Shown one piece after another: positions 17,464 through 25,596 of a stretch of 64,000 nucleotides of DNA. Source of the stretch: Mycetocola tolaasinivorans (lineage in GTDB: Bacteria; Actinomycetota; Actinomycetes; Actinomycetales; Microbacteriaceae); NCBI RefSeq assembly GCF_003667565.1, contig NZ_RCUX01000001.1, positions 62,001 through 126,000 on the forward strand, written 5' to 3'. The notes below the pieces were generated by a model. It searched no databases. It saw nothing but the letters and a program-made list of their open reading frames with translations, and was not told the DNA's origin. Numbering within the stretch: the stretch's first letter is position 1; every line of letters begins with the position of its first letter. Position numbers and translations under genes: made by a program.

Positions 17464-17889
17464 ATGAGTACAGCAATCCAGACGCCGCAGCGTTCCCTGA
17501 GCGTCGGTCGTGGTTCTGACACCGGATCGGCCGTGAGTGCTCCGAATGAGCGTGGCAGTGGGCATAGCAGTGGCAAGATTCGCCTCACCCGCCGTGGTCG
17601 TGTGGTGTTCACCACCCTGGCGGCGCTGCCCATCGTTATCGCGCTGACCATTCTGGGTCTGAATGCCGGCGGCGCGGTGGCCTCCTCCACTCCGGTCGAT
17701 GCAGACTTCCGTTATGTCACCGTTGCCAGTGGCGACACCCTGTGGCAGCTCGCGGTTGAGCTTGACCCCCGGGCCGACCCCCGAGACGTGATCGCCGAGA
17801 TCCGTGACCTCAACCAGCTCCAGACCTCCTCGCTGGATGCTGGGCAGCGCCTCGCCATCCCGCTGCGTTTCGGCACCGCGGGGCACTAG
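17464..17889 (+). CDS. LysM-domain membrane protein, likely SOS-induced division inhibitor
   Basis: 141 aa, with AAAGAGAGG before the ATG. A disordered, charged N-terminus precedes one membrane helix (VVFTTLAALPIVIALTILGL, about residues 48-68). A LysM domain follows at about 82-130 (YVTVASGDTLWQLAVEL ... AEIRDLNQLQTSSLDAGQRL). LysM binds peptidoglycan outside the membrane. Position opposite lexA with shared SOS boxes, size and layout match YneA of Bacillus, DivS of Corynebacterium and ChiZ of Mycobacterium, which halt division during DNA damage. The family assignment by context is strong. The division-blocking role is inferred. Confidence 0.85.
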   Translation: MSTAIQTPQRSLSVGRGSDTGSAVSAPNERGSGHSSGKIRLTRRGRVVFTTLAALPIVIALTILGLNAGGAVASSTPVDADFRYVTVASGDTLWQLAVELDPRADPRDVIAEIRDLNQLQTSSLDAGQRLAIPLRFGTAGH

Positions 17890-17956
17890 TACCGCGCGGT
17901 TTCGCACACCCGTGCAGACTGGGCAAATGTGCGCCCTCCCCGCGGTATCCACTGGG

Positions 17957-17962
17957 TAAACT
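17957..17962 (+). promoter_or_regulatory. -10 box of hisC, leaderless arrangement
   Basis: TAAACT lies six bases before the GTG of hisC, so transcription would start at or next to the start codon. No ribosome-binding sequence is visible. The same arrangement is seen for trmH and pheS in this window. Confidence 0.55.
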
Positions 17963-17968
17963 TTTCCC

Positions 17969-19051
17969 GTGACCACTCTTGACGATCTGCCCCTCCGCGA
18001 CAATCTGCGCGGCCAAATTCCCTACGGTGCCCCTCAGCTGAGTGTGCCCGTTGCGCTCAACGTCAACGAGAACACCCATCGGATCCCCGAGGCCGTCGCC
18101 CAGGACATCGTGGCCCGCGTGGCCGAAACCGTTCTCGGCCTGAACCGCTACCCGGATCGTGAGTTCACCGGTCTGCGCGAACGCCTTGCTCGCTATCTCG
18201 GCCACGGGCTCACCGCCGAAAACATCTGGGCGGCCAATGGCTCCAACGAGGTGCTTCAGCACATTCTCTCGGCGTTCGCCGGGCCCGGCCGCTCGCTGCT
18301 CGGCTTCGCCCCCACCTACTCGATGTATTCGCTCCTGGCCGCCGGGGGAGACACCACCTGGATTCCCGGCGTGCGCGAGCACGACTACGAGCTCTCGGCC
18401 GAGAGTGCCGTGGCCCAGGTGCGCGAGCACCAGCCCGACGTCGTGTTCCTCTGCTCGCCGAACAACCCCACGGGCACCCCCATCGATCTCGAGACCATCG
18501 CGGCCATCTACGATGCCACCGACGGCATCGTTGTTGTCGATGAGGCCTATGCCGAGTTCGCGCCGGACGGCACCGAGAGCGCACTGACCCTGCTGCCCGG
18601 GCGCCCGCGCCTGCTGATCTCGCGCACCATGAGCAAGGCATTCGCCTTCGCCGGTGCCCGCGTCGGCTACCTCGCCGCCGACCCTGCGGCGGTGGACGCG
18701 CTGCGTCTCGTGCGCCTGCCCTACCACCTCTCGGCCCTCACCCAGGCGGCCGCCGAGGCCGCCCTCGATCACACCGACGAGATGCTCGCCATGGTGGATG
18801 ATATCCGCGGTCAGCGTGACCGCATCGTCACCCGCCTCACCGAGCTGGGCTACACCCCGCACCGCACCCACTCCAACTTCGTGCTCTTCGGCGGCGTCGA
18901 CGACCCGAAGGCGCTGTTCACCGCGCTGCTTGAGCGCGGCATCCTGATCCGCGATGTTGGAATCCCCGGTCACCTGCGGGTGAGCGCCGGAACCGAGGCC
19001 GAAACCACCGCCTTCCTCGAGGCCCTGAGCGCGCTAAGCTCAGAGGCATGA
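17969..19051 (+). CDS. hisC: Histidinol-phosphate aminotransferase
   Basis: 360 aa, GTG start. A fold-type I PLP aminotransferase: N-terminal [24 protein letters not shown], then LICAN-type phosphate loop [32 protein letters not shown] and the PLP lysine in [17 protein letters not shown] (Lys223). It converts imidazole-acetol phosphate plus glutamate to histidinol phosphate. The stop overlaps the hisB start by four bases. First gene of hisC-hisB-hisH-priA. hisD is not in the window. Confidence 0.95.
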   Translation: MTTLDDLPLRDNLRGQIPYGAPQLSVPVALNVNENTHRIPEAVAQDIVARVAETVLGLNRYPDREFTGLRERLARYLGHGLTAENIWAANGSNEVLQHILSAFAGPGRSLLGFAPTYSMYSLLAAGGDTTWIPGVREHDYELSAESAVAQVREHQPDVVFLCSPNNPTGTPIDLETIAAIYDATDGIVVVDEAYAEFAPDGTESALTLLPGRPRLLISRTMSKAFAFAGARVGYLAADPAAVDALRLVRLPYHLSALTQAAAEAALDHTDEMLAMVDDIRGQRDRIVTRLTELGYTPHRTHSNFVLFGGVDDPKALFTALLERGILIRDVGIPGHLRVSAGTEAETTAFLEALSALSSEA

Positions 19052-19656
19052 CCAGCGCACCCCGGACCGCGACGATTACGCGGGAGACCAGTGAATCCTC
19101 GATCGAGCTCGAGATCAACCTCGACGGCACCGGCCGCAGCGAGATCCACACCTCGGTGCCCTTCTATGACCACATGCTCACCGCATTCGCCAAGCACTCG
19201 CTGACCGATCTGCGCGTGAAGGCCACCGGTGACACCCACATCGATGTGCACCACACCGTGGAGGACATCGGCATTGCCCTGGGCCTCGCCATTCGTGATG
19301 CCCTCGGCGACAAGTCCGGCATTGCCCGCTACGGCGACGCCCTGTGCCCGCTGGACGAGGCGCTCGCGCAGGCCGTGGTCGACATTTCCGGCCGCCCGTT
19401 CCTCGTACACACCGGCGAGCCCGCCGGCTTCGAGTTTCACCTCATCGGGGGCCACTTCACCGGCTCGATGATCCGTCACGTCTTCGAGGCGATCACCTTC
19501 AACGCCGGGCTGACCGTCCACATCGACGTGCGTTCGGGCCGCGACCCGCATCACATCGCCGAGGCCGAGTTCAAGGCGTTTGCGCGTGCATTCCGGCAGG
19601 CAAAGGCCCTCGACCCGCTGGTCGAGGGCATCCCCTCCACGAAGGGCAAGCTGTGA
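19048..19656 (+). CDS. hisB: Imidazoleglycerol-phosphate dehydratase
   Basis: 202 aa, a monofunctional IGPD without the phosphatase domain found in enterobacterial HisB. The two metal-binding histidine clusters are visible as [14 protein letters not shown] and [16 protein letters not shown], with [12 protein letters not shown] near the N-terminus. It dehydrates imidazole-glycerol phosphate to imidazole-acetol phosphate, the substrate of HisC. It overlaps hisC at its start and hisH at its end (GTGA), so the three are translationally coupled. Confidence 0.96.
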   Translation: MTSAPRTATITRETSESSIELEINLDGTGRSEIHTSVPFYDHMLTAFAKHSLTDLRVKATGDTHIDVHHTVEDIGIALGLAIRDALGDKSGIARYGDALCPLDEALAQAVVDISGRPFLVHTGEPAGFEFHLIGGHFTGSMIRHVFEAITFNAGLTVHIDVRSGRDPHHIAEAEFKAFARAFRQAKALDPLVEGIPSTKGKL

Positions 19657-20318
19657 GCGATACCCAGACCGGCGAGCGTCGCCCCCGCGTCGTCGTTTTT
19701 GACTACGGATCGGGCAACGTTCACTCCGCTGTCAAGGCTCTCGAAAAGGCCGGTGCCGACGTCACCCTGAGCGGCGACTTCGCCGAGGCCATGGCCGCCG
19801 ACGGCCTGTTTGTTCCCGGCGTCGGCGCGTTTGACGCGGTGATGTCAGCGCTGGAGAAGTCCGGCGGTGCCCGCATCATCGACAAGCGCATCACCGGCGG
19901 CAAGCCGGTGCTCGGCGTGTGCGTGGGCCTGCAGGTGATGTTTGGTCAGGGTACCGAGCGCGGTGTCGAAACCGAGGGTCTGGGCCAGTGGCCGGGATCG
20001 ATCACCGAGCTGCCCGCCGACGTGGTGCCGCACATGGGCTGGAACACCGTGCGCGTTCCGGAAAACTCCCGGTTGCTGCGCGGTCTCGAGAACGAGCGCT
20101 TCTACTTTGTTCACTCCTACGCGGCCCAGGAGTGGCTGCTGGACGTGATCCCACCCTTTACGGAACCGGCCCTCACCTGGGCCGACCACGGTGTTCCCTT
20201 CCTGGCCGCGATCGAAAACGGACCGCTCACGGCCACCCAGTTCCACCCGGAAAAATCCGGGGATGCGGGCATCGCCCTGCTGCGGAACTGGCTCGACACC
20301 CTTCCCCTCCCGGAGTAG
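19653..20318 (+). CDS. hisH: Imidazole glycerol phosphate synthase glutaminase subunit
   Basis: 221 aa from the GTG at 19653 that overlaps the hisB stop. Class I glutamine amidotransferase: [10 protein letters not shown] holds nucleophile Cys90, and [11 protein letters not shown] supplies the His-Glu pair. [16 protein letters not shown] is the HisH N-terminus. It feeds ammonia to HisF to form imidazole-glycerol phosphate and AICAR. hisF is not in the window, and priA follows about 100 bases downstream. Confidence 0.95.
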   Translation: MSDTQTGERRPRVVVFDYGSGNVHSAVKALEKAGADVTLSGDFAEAMAADGLFVPGVGAFDAVMSALEKSGGARIIDKRITGGKPVLGVCVGLQVMFGQGTERGVETEGLGQWPGSITELPADVVPHMGWNTVRVPENSRLLRGLENERFYFVHSYAAQEWLLDVIPPFTEPALTWADHGVPFLAAIENGPLTATQFHPEKSGDAGIALLRNWLDTLPLPE

Positions 20319-20416
20319 CACGCGATGGTGCCACCGCCGGCACCATCCCTCCGACCCCAACCCCGCGGATCCAGACCAACCCGGTAACGGATCCGAATAC
20401 AGGACACAAGGACAAC

Positions 20417-21163
20417 ATGAGCGAGTTCAACAACACCCCGGCACTCGAACTGCTGCCGGCCGTGGACGTGGCCGACGGTAAGGCCGTGCGCCTCACCCAG
20501 GGCGAAGCCGGATCCGAGACCAACTACGGCGACCCCGTAGACGCCGCACAGGACTGGGCCAACCAGGGTGCCGAGTGGATCCACCTGGTCGACCTCGATG
20601 CCGCGTTCGGCCGCGGGAACAACCAGACGGTGATCCGTCGCGTGATCAAGGCCGTGCACGGTGTGAAGATCGAGCTCTCCGGTGGTATCCGCGATGACGC
20701 GAGCCTCGAGGCCGCCCTGGCCAGCGGCGTGACCCGAATCAACCTCGGCACCGCCGCACTGGAAAACCCCGAGTGGGCCGCCAACGTGATCGGCCAGTAC
20801 GGCGACGCGATCGCCGTGGGCCTCGATGTCCGCGGTACGACCCTCGCCGCTCGCGGCTGGACCCGCGACGGCGGCGACCTCTGGACCGTCCTGGAGCGCC
20901 TCGAAGAGGCCGGTTGCACCCGCTACGTCCTGACCGACGTGACCAAGGATGGCACCCTGCAGGGACCGAACATCCCGCTGCTGAAGGAGGTCATGGAGCG
21001 CACCAACCGCCCCGTGGTGGCCTCCGGCGGCATCTCGAGCCTCGACGACATCGCCGCGCTGCGCGAGCTCGTGCCGCTGGGCCTCGAGGGTGCGATCGTG
21101 GGTAAGGCGCTGTACAACGGCAACTTCACCCTGCCCGAGGCACTGGACATCGCCTCCAACTAG
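20417..21163 (+). CDS. priA: Phosphoribosyl isomerase A (bifunctional HisA/TrpF)
   Basis: 248 aa from ATG 20417 after ACAAGGACAAC. (beta-alpha)8 barrel with [17 protein letters not shown] (catalytic Asp17), [30 protein letters not shown] and [16 protein letters not shown] (second catalytic Asp174). The GWTRDGG loop and actinobacterial origin mark it as PriA, which isomerises both ProFAR in histidine synthesis and PRA in tryptophan synthesis. A terminator-like hairpin follows at 21189-21223. Confidence 0.93.
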   Translation: MSEFNNTPALELLPAVDVADGKAVRLTQGEAGSETNYGDPVDAAQDWANQGAEWIHLVDLDAAFGRGNNQTVIRRVIKAVHGVKIELSGGIRDDASLEAALASGVTRINLGTAALENPEWAANVIGQYGDAIAVGLDVRGTTLAARGWTRDGGDLWTVLERLEEAGCTRYVLTDVTKDGTLQGPNIPLLKEVMERTNRPVVASGGISSLDDIAALRELVPLGLEGAIVGKALYNGNFTLPEALDIASN

Positions 21164-21188
21164 CCGTGTGCGGCGATTGGCCGCATGC

Positions 21189-21223
21189 AAAGGCCCGGTT
21201 TTCCGCAGGGAAGCCGGGCCTTT
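21189..21223 (+). terminator. Terminator-like hairpin after priA
   Basis: AAAGGCCCGG (21189-21198) pairs with CCGGGCCTTT (21214-21223), with a 15-base loop that can itself pair partly (TTCC/GGAA). A short T run follows the arm. It lies 26 bases after the priA stop and probably ends the his operon. Confidence 0.8.
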
Positions 21224-21396
21224 GCGCGTTCGCCGGCGGCCGCCGTGCGCGCGGGCATCGCCCCGGGCCGATAGGCTGGTGAGGGTCACTCCCGCGCCCC
21301 GCGCGACCACGGATCGGCCACCCTAACAGCACCGCGGCAGCACCCCGCCGCACACCGTCATCCACCCGATGACACTGGTTCTCGCGAGGAGACAGC

Positions 21397-22263
21397 ATGA
21401 CCGAGCACACCCCGAACGACCCGCACGCACACGGTGCGGGCTGCGATCACGGCACCCCCGCCGATCCCACCGGAATCCGTGCCCGTATTGCCGCCCTTGC
21501 CGGAAACACCGCCGACAGCGCTGACCAAACCTGGGAGGGCCGTACCTTCCAGGCGCACGACAACGCCTACGCCGAGGACGACGGCAGCGCCCCGGCCGAG
21601 CTCGCTGAGGCGCAGCGCAGGTTTGCCGCGGGGGAGGGCTCCGCGGAGGCCGTGATTGATGCCTTCCGCAGCGCGCGCCTCCTGATCCCGCTGGTCGCCC
21701 ACGCGGGCGATATCGGAGTCAACGCACACGGCCAGGAGATCGATAAGACCCAGGAGCTCTCGATCATTACCGTCGAGGGGCCGGATGGCCGAAACGTCCT
21801 GCCGGTGTTCTCGTCCGTTGCCGCGATGCAGACCTGGAACCCGAAGGCGCGGCCCGTGCCCGCCGACGGCATCCGGGTGGCCCTCGCCGCGGCCGAAGAA
21901 AACACCGACCTCGTGGTGCTCGATGCCACCACCCCGCTCGAGTTCGTGATCCGTCGCCCGGCGCTCTGGGCCATCGCCCGCGAGGAGGCCTGGATCCCCA
22001 GCTTCCATGATCCCGAGGTGTTCGCGGCGTTTGTCGCCTCGATCGGCACCGAACTCTCGGTACTCGACGTTGCGCTCTCCACCGGCGACCCACTCTCGCG
22101 CCTACACGGCCCCGAACTCGTCGTCACGCTTACCCTGATGCAGGGCCTCGACCGCACCATGCTCGACGCCGTGCTGCAGCGCCTCGCACAGCGCTGGGCC
22201 CAGGACGACGTGATCGCCACCCGGGCAGACTCCCTAACGGTTCGCCTCCGCTCCTCCGAGTAG
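21397..22263 (+). CDS. SseB-family protein
   Basis: 288 aa, with GAGGAGA before the ATG. After a His-rich N-terminus (HTPNDPHAHGAGCDHG) it has the SseB N-terminal fold: LLIPLVAHAGDIGV, KTQELSIITVEGPDGRNVLPVFSS, MQTWNPKARPVPADGIRVALAAAE and VVLDATTPLEFVIRRPAL. The role of actinobacterial SseB proteins is not established. A gene of this family commonly follows priA in this group, so the context is conserved, but a link to histidine synthesis is not shown. Confidence 0.85.
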   Translation: MTEHTPNDPHAHGAGCDHGTPADPTGIRARIAALAGNTADSADQTWEGRTFQAHDNAYAEDDGSAPAELAEAQRRFAAGEGSAEAVIDAFRSARLLIPLVAHAGDIGVNAHGQEIDKTQELSIITVEGPDGRNVLPVFSSVAAMQTWNPKARPVPADGIRVALAAAEENTDLVVLDATTPLEFVIRRPALWAIAREEAWIPSFHDPEVFAAFVASIGTELSVLDVALSTGDPLSRLHGPELVVTLTLMQGLDRTMLDAVLQRLAQRWAQDDVIATRADSLTVRLRSSE

Positions 22264-22315
22264 CGGACACAGGTGCACGTACGCGTCCGTCTCCGCTCCT
22301 CCGAGTAACCGACAC
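22246..22315 (+). repeat. Short direct repeat spanning the sseB 3' end
   Basis: CTCCGCTCCTCCGAGTAGCG at 22246 recurs at 22291 with AGTAACC in place of AGTAGCG; about 25 bases each with two mismatches, 45 bases apart. The first copy includes the stop codon of the sseB gene and the second repeats it. This looks like a local duplication. Confidence 0.6.
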
Positions 22316-22329
22316 CGTTCCGCGCGCGC

Positions 22330-22366
22330 AAAAGCTCCCCGCCATCAATCATGGCGGGGAGCTTTT
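22330..22366. terminator. Strong bidirectional terminator between sseB and the DUF1684 gene
   Basis: A perfect 16-base stem, AAAAGCTCCCCGCCAT (22330-22345) with ATGGCGGGGAGCTTTT (22351-22366), and a five-base loop. T tracts are at the 3' side on both strands. It sits between two convergent genes and can end both. Confidence 0.93.
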
Positions 22367-22375
22367 ATCTGGTGC

Positions 22376-23185
22376 CTAGTGGTGCCGGTACGGCGCACCG
22401 CTGGCATCCACCGGCAGACGCTCGCCGGCGTGTACGCGCAGGGCCAGGCGGTTGTCGGGCGCGGGCAGCGGGCACACATAGTGGTCGCTGAAGCCGCACG
22501 GCGGAACGAACGCGCGGTTGAAGTCGATCACCGTGTTGCCCTCGGCATCGGCGGCCGGGACGGTGAGGAAGCGGAACCGGTAGGTTTCGTCCTCAGCGCC
22601 GGTGTCTGCCCCGGTCTGGTCGGCAAAGACCACCGAGTAGGCGTTGCCGGCGGCGGTGGCCACGAGCGCGGCCCAGGTGCCGTTGATGTTGACGTGCAGG
22701 CGGCCCTCGAGCGGCTTGTCCTGCACGAAGCCGTCGACCAGTTCGATCGCCAGGGTTTCATCCGCGGCGGCCTCGAAGCGGGCGGGGAACACCCAGGCAG
22801 GATCCGGGGTGAACGCGGCGATCTCGGCGATCGCCCTGCGGGTCTCCGAACGCGGGGTGAGTACCCGCAGTGCAAGATCCTCACCGCGGGCAAACGCGCG
22901 CAGAATGATGTCGCCAAACTCAAGGTCGGAGCCCAGCTCGACGCGCAGGGTCGTTGCGGGCTGCTCGACATCGGTGGGGATGAGTCCGACGATGGCGTTG
23001 CCCTCGCGCTGCCAGGTTCCGGGAAGCCCGGGCACCTCGGATGCGTGCTCGGTCAGCCAGTTGGTGCCCACGAGCGAGGCGATGCCGTACGGCGACAGCG
23101 TCTGCTGGAGGCGGGCCTCGTGCCAGGCGTTCCAGTCGTCGACAAAGGCGGTGGTGTCCGCGGGCGCGGTGGTGGACTCAGACAT
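22376..23185 (-). CDS. DUF1684-domain protein
   Basis: 269 aa. It matches the DUF1684 pattern: WNAWHEARLQQTLSPYGIASLVGTNWL, then a beta-rich middle with LAIELVDGFV and ending YRFRFLTVPAADAEGNTVIDFNRAFVPPCGFSDHYVCPLPAPDN. The family has no agreed function. It is the last gene of the leftward operon, overlapping the monooxygenase gene by eight bases, so it probably takes part in the same pathway as the two luciferase-like monooxygenases and the Dpp-type importer. The strong terminator at 22330-22366 lies just downstream. Confidence 0.85.
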   Translation of the reverse strand: MSESTTAPADTTAFVDDWNAWHEARLQQTLSPYGIASLVGTNWLTEHASEVPGLPGTWQREGNAIVGLIPTDVEQPATTLRVELGSDLEFGDIILRAFARGEDLALRVLTPRSETRRAIAEIAAFTPDPAWVFPARFEAAADETLAIELVDGFVQDKPLEGRLHVNINGTWAALVATAAGNAYSVVFADQTGADTGAEDETYRFRFLTVPAADAEGNTVIDFNRAFVPPCGFSDHYVCPLPAPDNRLALRVHAGERLPVDASGAPYRHH

Positions 23186-24452
23186 TGGTGGTTACTCGTT
23201 CCTGTGTGGTTTCGGCGGCGGCATCGGTGGTGCCGCTCAGTACGGTGCCCGAACGCTCGTGCGCGTAGAGCTCCTGTTCGGCGCGAACCTGCTCGGGGGT
23301 GAGGGGCCGGATCGCCTCGGCCAGGGCGGCCTCACGCTGCTGCGCCCATCCGGCCTGAATCAGCGGGTAGGCCTCCTCCAGCAGGATCCGCGCCTTCTCC
23401 ACGGTCTCCTCGAGCGTGTGCAGCGCGGGATGGATGCCGAGGATCAGCTCATCGGTCAGTGCGATGGTGGGGTCGGCCAGCAGGTCCGCGGCGAGCTCCT
23501 CCGGGGTGCCCCAGATGAAGTTGTCGGAGAGCAGCTGGTCGGGAATCGAGGCGGTGAGATCCACCCGGCCGATCTTCGCGGCAAACTCGTTCCAGCGGCC
23601 CGCGCGCTCCCCGGCCTCCGCCAGGGCGGCCGCGTTGGTGGCGCCCGGGTAGGCGGTGCGGGAAGTCACCACGTACGGGGTACGGGTGTCGCCCCAGGTT
23701 TCGTGGAACACCCGGCGATACTCGCGCACCGAGTAGGCCTGGCGCTGCTGGAATCCGGCGCGGGCCTCGGCGGTGCGCTCGGCACCGTTTCCGAAGCGCT
23801 CGAGGATGAAGCCGTCCCCGCGTACCGCGGCCGCGCGAATGGTGTTGATATTGGAGCTGCCGTGCACCACGCGTCCGGTCAGTCCGGCGTTCGCCGGCCA
23901 GATGTGTGCGCTGCCCTCGGGCACCTGCGAGCCCTCAAGCGCCCAGTGCAGGGAGCCGATCTTGTCCTCGAAGTTGCGGTCGCGATCCTGCTCCCAGGCA
24001 TTGAACACGTGGAAGGAGTCCGACGGCACGCCCTTGCCCACACCGAGGATGAGGCGGCCACCGGAGAGGTGATCGATGACCGCGACGTCCTCGGCCACGC
24101 GGATCGGATCATCCAGCACGATCGGCAGCACCGCGGTGCCGAGTCCGATGCGCGAGGTCGCGACCGCGGCGGCACCGAGGAACGCGTACGGGCTCGGCAG
24201 CGCGGCCCAGCCCGAGTGGAAGTGCCGGGTGGCGATCCAGGCGCTGTCGTAGCCGAGCTTTTCGAGCTCCTGGAACAGCAGGATGTTCTCGCGGTAGATG
24301 GTTGCGGTGTCGGTGTTCTGGTCGAGGTGGGTGATGAAGCCCACGCGCAGACGCTCCCCGATCACGGTGCTGCCGAGCGGGGCGGTGGTGCCCAGCGCGG
24401 AGATCTCATTGGGTTCGGGGCGGCGGCTGATCGAAATCTCTGGCGTGCTCAT
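23178..24452 (-). CDS. Luciferase-like (LLM) flavin-dependent monooxygenase
   Basis: 424 aa, overlapping the second LLM gene by four bases (ATGA). TIM-barrel luciferase-like pattern: LRVGFITHLDQNTDTATIYRENILLFQELEKLGYDSAWIATRHFHSGW, ATSRIGLGTAVLPI, DDPIRVAEDVAVIDHLSGGRLILGVGKG. These FMNH2- or F420-using enzymes oxidise small organic substrates, often cleaving C-S or C-N bonds. Its length and HFH motif suggest the putative FMN-dependent luciferase-like monooxygenases seen next to peptide/nickel-type ABC importers. Substrate unknown. No flavin reductase gene is in the operon. Confidence 0.86.
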   Translation of the reverse strand: MSTPEISISRRPEPNEISALGTTAPLGSTVIGERLRVGFITHLDQNTDTATIYRENILLFQELEKLGYDSAWIATRHFHSGWAALPSPYAFLGAAAVATSRIGLGTAVLPIVLDDPIRVAEDVAVIDHLSGGRLILGVGKGVPSDSFHVFNAWEQDRDRNFEDKIGSLHWALEGSQVPEGSAHIWPANAGLTGRVVHGSSNINTIRAAAVRGDGFILERFGNGAERTAEARAGFQQRQAYSVREYRRVFHETWGDTRTPYVVTSRTAYPGATNAAALAEAGERAGRWNEFAAKIGRVDLTASIPDQLLSDNFIWGTPEELAADLLADPTIALTDELILGIHPALHTLEETVEKARILLEEAYPLIQAGWAQQREAALAEAIRPLTPEQVRAEQELYAHERSGTVLSGTTDAAAETTQERVTTNV

Positions 24453-25531
24453 ACTCGTGCCTCCACGGTGCTCTCATACGGGGCGAGGTTGTCGCCGGAC
24501 GGTCGGAATGGAATGGATCGCTCCACGTAGGGAATCGCGGTCGTCGGCGTTGAGCCGCGCAGCCCCGGCAGTTGAGTTGCGAACAGCTCGATGGATTCGA
24601 GGATGTGCTCGGGCTTGACGTGCGGGCCCTGGAACTGAATCGCGGTCTGTTCGGTGCCGTCGAACTGGTCGGTCCAGCGCCAGATCGAATCCGCGACCTC
24701 CTCGGGGGTACCCACGGCGAAGGAGAGCTTTTCTGCGATGTCGTCGAAGTCGGCGCTGTCCGGCCCGCCGCGCCAGTCCACCTTCAGGTAGATGGCCGCG
24801 TAGTCGCGCAGGAACTCGACCGCGCGCTCGCGGGCGAGCTCCCGGGTGGGGGCAACGAGACCCGAGCGCAGGTGGATGACCTCGCCCCCGGGCACCCTTT
24901 CGCGGTACTCGGCGTTGAGCGCGAGGCGGGCGTGCAGCGGCATGGGGCGCGGGATCATCAGGCGATAGCCGTGTTCGGAGGCCAGCTCGATGGCGTTGCG
25001 GCCGGCGGCGGTCCAGATGACGTCCTTTGCGGGGCGCCCGGCGGGCGGGGAGATCTCGACGTCGTCGAAGTCGTAGAACTCGCCGTGGAAGGTGACGCGG
25101 CCGAGGTCGATGGCCTGGCGCAGGATCTCGTGCACCTCGCGGGAGCGGGCGGATCCCTCACCGGGGATCAGGCCGTAAACGCCCAGGAGGTCCTCAGTTC
25201 CGGCACCGCTGCCCACGCCGAGGTCGAGGCGACCGCCCGAGAGCGCGTCGAGCAGCAGGGCCGATTCGGCCAGACGAATGGGGTGGTAGAACGGCGCGCA
25301 GACCACCGAGGTGCCGAGGCGGATCTGCGAGGTCTTCGCGCTCAGCCGGGCGAGGAACAGCAGCGGGTCGGGAACCTCGCCGCGGGCATTCTGATGGTGT
25401 TCGGTGACCCAGACGCCGTTGTAGCCGAGCTGATCGCCGAGGACAACCTGCTCCTCGATATCGCGGTAGAGGGCGGCGGGGTTTTGGCCGTTGGTGACGT
25501 CACCGTAGTAGAAGAGGTCGATGCGTGGCAT
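24449..25531 (-). CDS. Second luciferase-like (LLM) flavin-dependent monooxygenase
   Basis: 360 aa, with GAAAGGA upstream of ATG 25531. Barrel motifs: LFYYGDVTN, EEQVVLGDQLGYNGVWVTEHH, SQIRLGTSVVCAPFYHPIRLAESALLLDALSGGRLDLGVGSG, and VIWTAAGRNAIELASEHGY. It is a distinct subfamily from the preceding gene, so the operon encodes two different monooxygenases that may act in sequence or form a pair like LuxAB. The gene follows the substrate-binding-protein gene of the importer after a 65-base gap with a hairpin. Confidence 0.86.
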   Translation of the reverse strand: MPRIDLFYYGDVTNGQNPAALYRDIEEQVVLGDQLGYNGVWVTEHHQNARGEVPDPLLFLARLSAKTSQIRLGTSVVCAPFYHPIRLAESALLLDALSGGRLDLGVGSGAGTEDLLGVYGLIPGEGSARSREVHEILRQAIDLGRVTFHGEFYDFDDVEISPPAGRPAKDVIWTAAGRNAIELASEHGYRLMIPRPMPLHARLALNAEYRERVPGGEVIHLRSGLVAPTRELARERAVEFLRDYAAIYLKVDWRGGPDSADFDDIAEKLSFAVGTPEEVADSIWRWTDQFDGTEQTAIQFQGPHVKPEHILESIELFATQLPGLRGSTPTTAIPYVERSIPFRPSGDNLAPYESTVEARV

Positions 25532-25548
25532 GGTGTGTGTCCTTTCAG

Positions 25549-25581
25549 ACGGCGGGCATCCGGGCCGCGGATGCCCGCCGT
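25549..25581 (-). promoter_or_regulatory. Intercistronic hairpin between importer and monooxygenase genes
   Basis: ACGGCGGGCATCC (25549-25561) and GGATGCCCGCCGT (25569-25581) form a perfect 13-base stem with a seven-base loop. There is no T tract. Located just after the stop of the binding-protein gene on the transcribed strand, it may stabilise the upstream mRNA or attenuate downstream reading; binding-protein genes often have such hairpins. Confidence 0.65.
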
Positions 25582-25596
25582 GGGGAGGGTGGAGGG

